This document shows, piece by piece, positions 60,442 through 64,000 of a DNA stretch of 64,000 nt. The position numbers and the translations under genes are program-made. Numbering within the stretch: position 1 is the stretch's first letter; each line of letters starts with the position of its first letter. This stretch comes from Chroococcidiopsis sp. CCMEE 29 (lineage in GTDB: Bacteria > Cyanobacteriota > Cyanobacteriia > Cyanobacteriales > Chroococcidiopsidaceae): NCBI RefSeq assembly GCF_023558375.1, contig NZ_CP083761.1, positions 2,536,001 through 2,600,000 on the forward strand. The letters are read 5' to 3'. The notes below the pieces were generated by a model that made no database searches, was not told the DNA's origin, and worked only from the letters and a program-made list of their open reading frames with translations.

Positions 60442-60681
60442 TCAGCAACGCCGATTTTAGTTGTGCCATTTTCATCTGATATACAGAGTGCTGTTAATAA
60501 TCCCACTCGCGTTTTGATTCCAGTAGGTGGAGGCGGACTAGAGCTAAACTCTGTTGCGATGTGCGAGGTGATTACCAACGTTGAGAAACGCTATTTAGAA
60601 CGTGGTCCCTATGGGGAAATTAGGCCTGAATCTTTAGAGCGAATTCAACGAGCGATTCAGGTAGCGATCGGGGTGTTTTAA
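60442..60681 (+). pseudogene. PemK/MazF toxin, 3' fragment
   Basis: In-frame from about 60442: PILVVPFSSDIQSAVNNPTR, VLIPVGGGGLELNSVAMCEV and TNVEKRYLERGPYGEI, ending RIQRAIQVAIGVF. This matches the second half of PemK-type mRNA interferases. The N-terminal half, with the conserved first strand, is missing, cut by the IS1 remnant, and no antitoxin gene remains. Probably inactive; a GTG at 60463 could start a truncated product. Confidence 0.75.
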
Positions 60682-60852
60682 CAATTAAACCAACAATTAA
60701 CACTATGGCTTAAGAACTTCCGCTCTTTCAATAACAAACCATTCATGGTACAAAATAGCCAAAAATAAATTTTCACCTGCAACGCGATCGCATACTGCTA
60801 TGATAAAAGCCCTAATTTTATCCTAGAGATTACGCTTAGTCGAAGACAATTA

Positions 60853-61968
60853 CTAACCAGAGCATAGATTAGTTAACATAGTAGCTGTAGCCACGTCCGG
60901 AGTCTGCCATGAAACTCAAAGACGCTCGCCATCTGTCAGCCAAAGCTCAAGAAGCACTTCGCTACCGAGTGGTAAATGCAGTCGAGAGCGGTATGAGTAA
61001 ATCAGAAGCAGCGCGTGTTTTCAACGTTTCGCGTACAGCAGTGCATAACTGGACAAAAGTGGTAGCTTCCAGCGGTGCGACATCGTTGAAAGCAAGAAAG
61101 CGTGGTCCTCGTGCTAGCTCACGTCTGCTCCCCCATCAAGCGGCAACAGCAGTGAGGTTAATGGAGCAAAAGTGTCCAGACGCTTTAGGATTACCATTTT
61201 ACTTATGGACACGCGAAGCAGTGCAACAGTTTTTGGCTCAACGGTATGAGCTATCGGTGTCAGTGTGGACAATAGGGCGTTATCTCAAGAAATGGGGTTT
61301 TACACCACAAAAACCGCTGCGTCGGGCATACGAACAGGATCGCAAGGCAGTGCAGTACTGGTTAGAAACTGAGTATCCCCAGATTTGTCGTAAAGCCCAT
61401 CAAGAAAAAGCACAAATTCACTGGGGAGACGAAATGGGAGTCCGCTCGGATTATCAAGCAGGACGTTCCTATGGACGAACTGGACAAACGCCAGTTGTGT
61501 TAGGGACAGGTAAGCGCTTTAGCTGCAATATGATTTCAACAATTACCAATCGTGGCAAGCTGTACTTCAAGTTATTCACACAACGGTTTGATGCCGCGCT
61601 CATGCTTGATTTCCTGCGGCGTTTGATTCGTCAGTGTGACCAAAAGGTGTTTCTGATTGTAGATAGTCATCCTGTGCATCGCTCTCACGTAGTTAAAAGC
61701 TGGGTTGAGCGTCATGCCGCTCGCATCCGCCTGTTTTTCTTGCCTTCTTATAGCCCTGAACTAAACCCAAATGAGCTACTCAACCATGATGTTAAAGCCA
61801 ATGCTGTTGGGCGGCAACGTCCCAGAAATCAAACACAGATGATTAACAACATCCGTAGCTATTTACGTAGCACACAACGTCACCCTAACGTTGTGCAAAA
61901 CTTCTTCCACGAGAAACACGTTGCTTATGCAGCTGCCTAGACTGTTCACTATTTAATGCTCTGGTTAG
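60853..61968 (+). mobile_element. IS630-family insertion sequence, intact
   Basis: A 15-bp perfect inverted repeat including the TA target, TACTAACCAGAGCAT (60851-60865) and ATGCTCTGGTTAGTA (61956-61970), frames an intact transposase gene. The TA at 60851-60852 and 61969-61970 is the target duplication expected for IS630/Tc1-mariner elements. Total length 1116 bp. It inserted into already decayed sequence between a PemK and a Uma2 remnant. Confidence 0.92.
60909..61940 (+). CDS. IS630 transposase
   Basis: DDE transposase, 343 residues, apparently intact. The N-terminal helix-turn-helix part (GMSKSEAARVFNVSRTAVHNWTK) and a second winged-helix domain (VSVWTIGRYLKKWGFTPQKPLRRAYEQD) bind the ends. 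The catalytic triad is Asp174 (HWGDEMGV), Asp252 (LIVDSHPVH) and Glu289 (YSPELNPNE), with a 36-residue gap between the last two. A cut-and-paste enzyme targeting TA. ATG 60909. Confidence 0.95.
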   Translation: MKLKDARHLSAKAQEALRYRVVNAVESGMSKSEAARVFNVSRTAVHNWTKVVASSGATSLKARKRGPRASSRLLPHQAATAVRLMEQKCPDALGLPFYLWTREAVQQFLAQRYELSVSVWTIGRYLKKWGFTPQKPLRRAYEQDRKAVQYWLETEYPQICRKAHQEKAQIHWGDEMGVRSDYQAGRSYGRTGQTPVVLGTGKRFSCNMISTITNRGKLYFKLFTQRFDAALMLDFLRRLIRQCDQKVFLIVDSHPVHRSHVVKSWVERHAARIRLFFLPSYSPELNPNELLNHDVKANAVGRQRPRNQTQMINNIRSYLRSTQRHPNVVQNFFHEKHVAYAAA

Positions 61969-61981
61969 TATTTTTCAGTGA

Positions 61982-62197
61982 CATACCCTGTTGGATGATA
62001 CACTGTCGCTAACTAGTGAAGTATTAGGGCTGGAGTTGCAAGTTCAATCGGGAAAAATGCGTTTCTACGATCCAATGACGGGTCAAAAACTCCTAACCCA
62101 TGAGGAAGAAGCAGCTGCGCGACAGCAAGCCGAGGAGCGATAGCAGCAATTAGCCGCTAAACTCAGAGAATTAAACATTGATCCAGATACTCTATAG
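61982..62197 (+). pseudogene. Uma2-family nuclease, C-terminal fragment
   Basis: Frame: LDDTLSLTSEVLGLELQVQS, GKMRFYDPMTGQKLLTHEEE and AAARQQAEER, then TAG at 62141-62143, then QQLAAKLRELNIDPDTL to TAG 62195. This is the C-terminal helix region of the longer Uma2 proteins. The nuclease core is missing, and the internal stop shows decay. Confidence 0.75.
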
Positions 62198-62315
62198 CAG
62201 CAAGGTGAGCAAACCCTTCTGCAAACCTCTCCATTTCCTCATCTGCTATCAGCTTAAAATGTAACTATTAAGACGAGTAGAACTTTCAGAACGGCAAAGT
62301 TTAGAGGGAACTCCT

Positions 62316-62825
62316 ATGTTTCACAAGTTACTAGTTGCCATCGACACATCTGCAATCGGCAAGTATGTCTTTGATGAAGCCCTGTCTTTAGCAAAAGCGA
62401 TTAACGCTAGCATGCTGCTGTTGCACATTCTTTCGGCTGAAGAAGTGGGTAGCCCAAGTATGCCGATCCTCCCGAGTTTAGAGTACTATCCTACTGTGAC
62501 GGAAAAAAACCTAGAGCTGTATCGAGAGCAAAAACAGGCATTCGAAAGGCAAGGTTTGGAGTTACTGCGATCGCGTACTCGTAAAGCAATGGCGGCTGGA
62601 GTTAGCACCGAATTTACCCAGCTTGCAGGTAGTCCAGGTAAAACCATCTGTGACTTAGCCAGTGATTGGGGTGCTGATCTAATTGTTATGGGACGTCGGG
62701 GTCGCTCTGGTCTGAGTGAGTTAATTCTGGGTAGTGTAAGTAATTATGTGCTTCACCATGCTCGCTGCTCAGTTTTGACTGTGCAGCATCCAGTTGAGCT
62801 CGTTAAAGCTACTCAAGCAAATTAA
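62316..62825 (+). CDS. Universal stress protein
   Basis: UspA-family protein of 169 residues. LLVAIDTSAIGKYVFDEALSLA at the N-terminus and the ATP-binding GRRGRSGLSELILGSVSNYVLHHARCSVLTV (G-2x-G-9x-G-S pattern) at the C-terminus. Expected to bind ATP, dimerise and act in stress survival; no specific partner is evident. ATG 62316 directly follows GAGGGAACTCCT. Stands alone after the IS region. Confidence 0.92.
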   Translation: MFHKLLVAIDTSAIGKYVFDEALSLAKAINASMLLLHILSAEEVGSPSMPILPSLEYYPTVTEKNLELYREQKQAFERQGLELLRSRTRKAMAAGVSTEFTQLAGSPGKTICDLASDWGADLIVMGRRGRSGLSELILGSVSNYVLHHARCSVLTVQHPVELVKATQAN

Positions 62826-62870
62826 CCGCCTCACCTCAAGTGCTGACTTGCAAGGTTAGACGCCTGGTAT

Positions 62871-63128
62871 CTACACAGCCAAACCATATTCGCTGCGGGT
62901 TATCATTAATAGAAAAAATATTAAGGCAGTCGTAACAATAGTAAGCACTAAAATAATTTGAATTTTTCTACTGAGAATCCCTACAGTCAGTACTACACTG
63001 ACGAAGAAGATAGTAGAGAAAATCCTGACTAAATTTCTCAGCTCCCAAGCAATCAATGGGTCTTCTACACTTCCAGACACATCGAGGTTGCTAGCTATAA
63101 TTTCTGCCCACAGCTTAATAGCAGCCAT
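62871..63128 (-). CDS. Small two-helix membrane protein
   Basis: An 85-residue protein with two adjacent membrane helices (IFSTIFFVSVVLTVGIL and IILVLTIVTTALIFFLLMI) after an amphipathic N-terminal part (AAIKLWAEIIASNLDVSGSVEDPLIAWELRNLV). No family recognised. ATG 63128 has AAAGGT close upstream; TTG 63149 is the alternative. Confidence 0.6.
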   Translation of the reverse strand: MAAIKLWAEIIASNLDVSGSVEDPLIAWELRNLVRIFSTIFFVSVVLTVGILSRKIQIILVLTIVTTALIFFLLMITRSEYGLAV

Positions 63129-63233
63129 AGTACCTTTTGGTAGCGCCAAGTACTTTTAATTTCTTTAGTTTAACTTTAATAGTGGTGTAAGGTATCTTCC
63201 TGTCCTTTTTTTGTTCACTAGGGTTTAGATCAA

Positions 63234-63256
63234 TGGGGTGGACGATACCCACCCCA
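63234..63256 (-). terminator. Hairpin after the GH57 gene
   Basis: TGGGGTGG-acgatac-CCACCCCA, an eight-base-pair perfect stem a few bases beyond the stop of the GH57 gene. No clear T-run on the minus strand, so termination is likely by position but not certain. Confidence 0.5.
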
Positions 63257-63261
63257 ACTAG

Positions 63262-64000
63262 TTATAGAGGTCGATAGGCGCGATAGTTGATTTTGGGGAA
63301 GATGTTATCCATTTGCTCAACTTTTTCTAGCCAACCACTGTCGATTTTGCCGATTTTAATATCTTCGTAAAGCTTGTTGAACCGCATTAAGTGCGATCGC
63401 GTCCGTCTTACCGCATAAGGTACCATTGTTCCCGTCCGCATAATGAATGCCCAGTCAGAGGATTGCGCCAGCAGCAGTTCTCGCGCTGCTTGGTTGAGTG
63501 CCATCCACTCCAGTTCATCTGCTGGTTCTTGCCGCGCTAGTTCAATCATCCGCTCTGTTGCTTTGTGCAAATGGGGATAAATCCAGGCATTTGTCTCATT
63601 CAACCAATACTCGTGGAATCCCTTGAAGCCCCAACTGGACTGAGAAGGACGGCAGACTTGCTGAGTGGGATTTGACCGTAAATAATCTGCCAAGTGGGTC
63701 ATCTGGTATGTGCCTTGGTCATACCAGGACTTGCGGAATAGGTAATCGATGAACCAAGGACCTTCGTACCACCAATGACCAAACAACTCAGCGTCGTAGG
63801 GTGAAACGATAATTGGTGGTCGTTGCATCATCCCATACAGATGCTCAACTTGCCGCTCTCGGTTATACATAAAATTACCGGCGTGTTCAGCTGTTTTTTC
63901 CCTTGCCCAGTAGGGATCGTAGAGTGCTTTATCTCCCAACCCTAAGCCACGACCTGTGATTTTGTGATACTTGATACCTGTGTTTTTCCGCTGCCCATTC
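63262..64000 (-). CDS. GH57 1,4-alpha-glucan branching enzyme (5' end outside window)
   Basis: C-terminal 246 codons of a family GH57 glycogen branching enzyme; the frame stays open to the window edge. NGQRKNTGIKYHKITGRG, DPYWAREKTAEHAGNFMY and SPYDAELFGHWWYEGP (catalytic Asp region) are characteristic, and the C-terminal helical domain (SSDWAFIMRTGTMVPYAVRR, HLMRFNKLYEDI) follows. The enzyme makes alpha-1,6 branches in glycogen. The internal GTG at 63939 is not a true start because similarity continues upstream. Confidence 0.92.
   Translation of the reverse strand, partial: NGQRKNTGIKYHKITGRGLGLGDKALYDPYWAREKTAEHAGNFMYNRERQVEHLYGMMQRPPIIVSPYDAELFGHWWYEGPWFIDYLFRKSWYDQGTYQMTHLADYLRSNPTQQVCRPSQSSWGFKGFHEYWLNETNAWIYPHLHKATERMIELARQEPADELEWMALNQAARELLLAQSSDWAFIMRTGTMVPYAVRRTRSHLMRFNKLYEDIKIGKIDSGWLEKVEQMDNIFPKINYRAYRPL

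Noticed and set aside
60289-60471. A 60-codon frame between the GAF and PemK remnants
   Set aside because: It is a shadow of the IS1 transposase C-terminus, which reads in another frame with a clear family match.

Overview
The window comes from a cyanobacterial chromosome. HIP1 octamers (GCGATCGC) are scattered through genes and gaps, and many proteins belong to families that are cyanobacterial or nearly so: a bifunctional arginine dihydrolase/ornithine cyclodeaminase, sucrose synthase, DUF6679, TIGR04376, DUF3172, a GDT1-type manganese exporter, a DUF39 protein and a GH57 branching enzyme. Most genes stand alone or in pairs on both strands. I recognised no rRNA, tRNA or CRISPR array.

Layout. 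Bases 1-9225 hold a partial aspartokinase, a decayed IS200/IS605-like element, a uridine phosphorylase, the arginine/ornithine enzyme, a degenerate histidine kinase and an exported phosphoesterase. Bases 9531-17256 hold two small genes and then a sugar operon: sucrose synthase, a GH65 phosphorylase fused to beta-phosphoglucomutase, and an overlapping NIF3-like gene. Bases 17365-23266 hold an MBL/beta-CASP protein, an overlooked 40-codon membrane protein gene (possibly Psb35-related), mpg, an ArsR/SRPBCC pair, a ClpP paralogue with a substituted catalytic His and an SDR protein. Bases 23342-31975 hold GH116, a molybdopterin oxidoreductase with its cytochrome b, VOC, Uma2, GIY-YIG and Ser/Thr kinase genes. 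Bases 32059-41022 hold DUF427, recR (no standard start codon), a cysteine desulfurase, a GT2-GtrA protein, a manganese riboswitch with its exporter, DUF39 and a peroxiredoxin-glutaredoxin. Bases 41106-43400 look accessory: an orphan DNA methyltransferase, a toxin-antitoxin pair and a frameshifted HEPN-like gene. Bases 43431-59665 hold transporters, two SPFH proteins either side of mnmH, endonuclease V, DUF3172, and a DUF1338 dioxygenase next to a class III aminotransferase. Bases 59900-62200 are a gene graveyard (GAF, IS1, PemK and Uma2 fragments) around an intact IS630 element. The window ends in a GH57 branching enzyme.

A second theme is a set of short dispersed repeats: heptamers of TTTTGGA/TTTTAGA, a CCCCAC-TTC-GTGGGG hairpin module, and GCAGGGGAA or GGCGAG tracts. 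They usually lie just after stop codons, but copies have also entered the reading frames of lysC, the histidine kinase, a GNAT acetyltransferase and the tail of a TPR protein without breaking them.

The best candidates for less-described biology are the susA/GH65-betaPGM operon, the complete mutually exclusive folding visible at the manganese riboswitch, the repeats that became protein segments, and recR with a probable ACG start.
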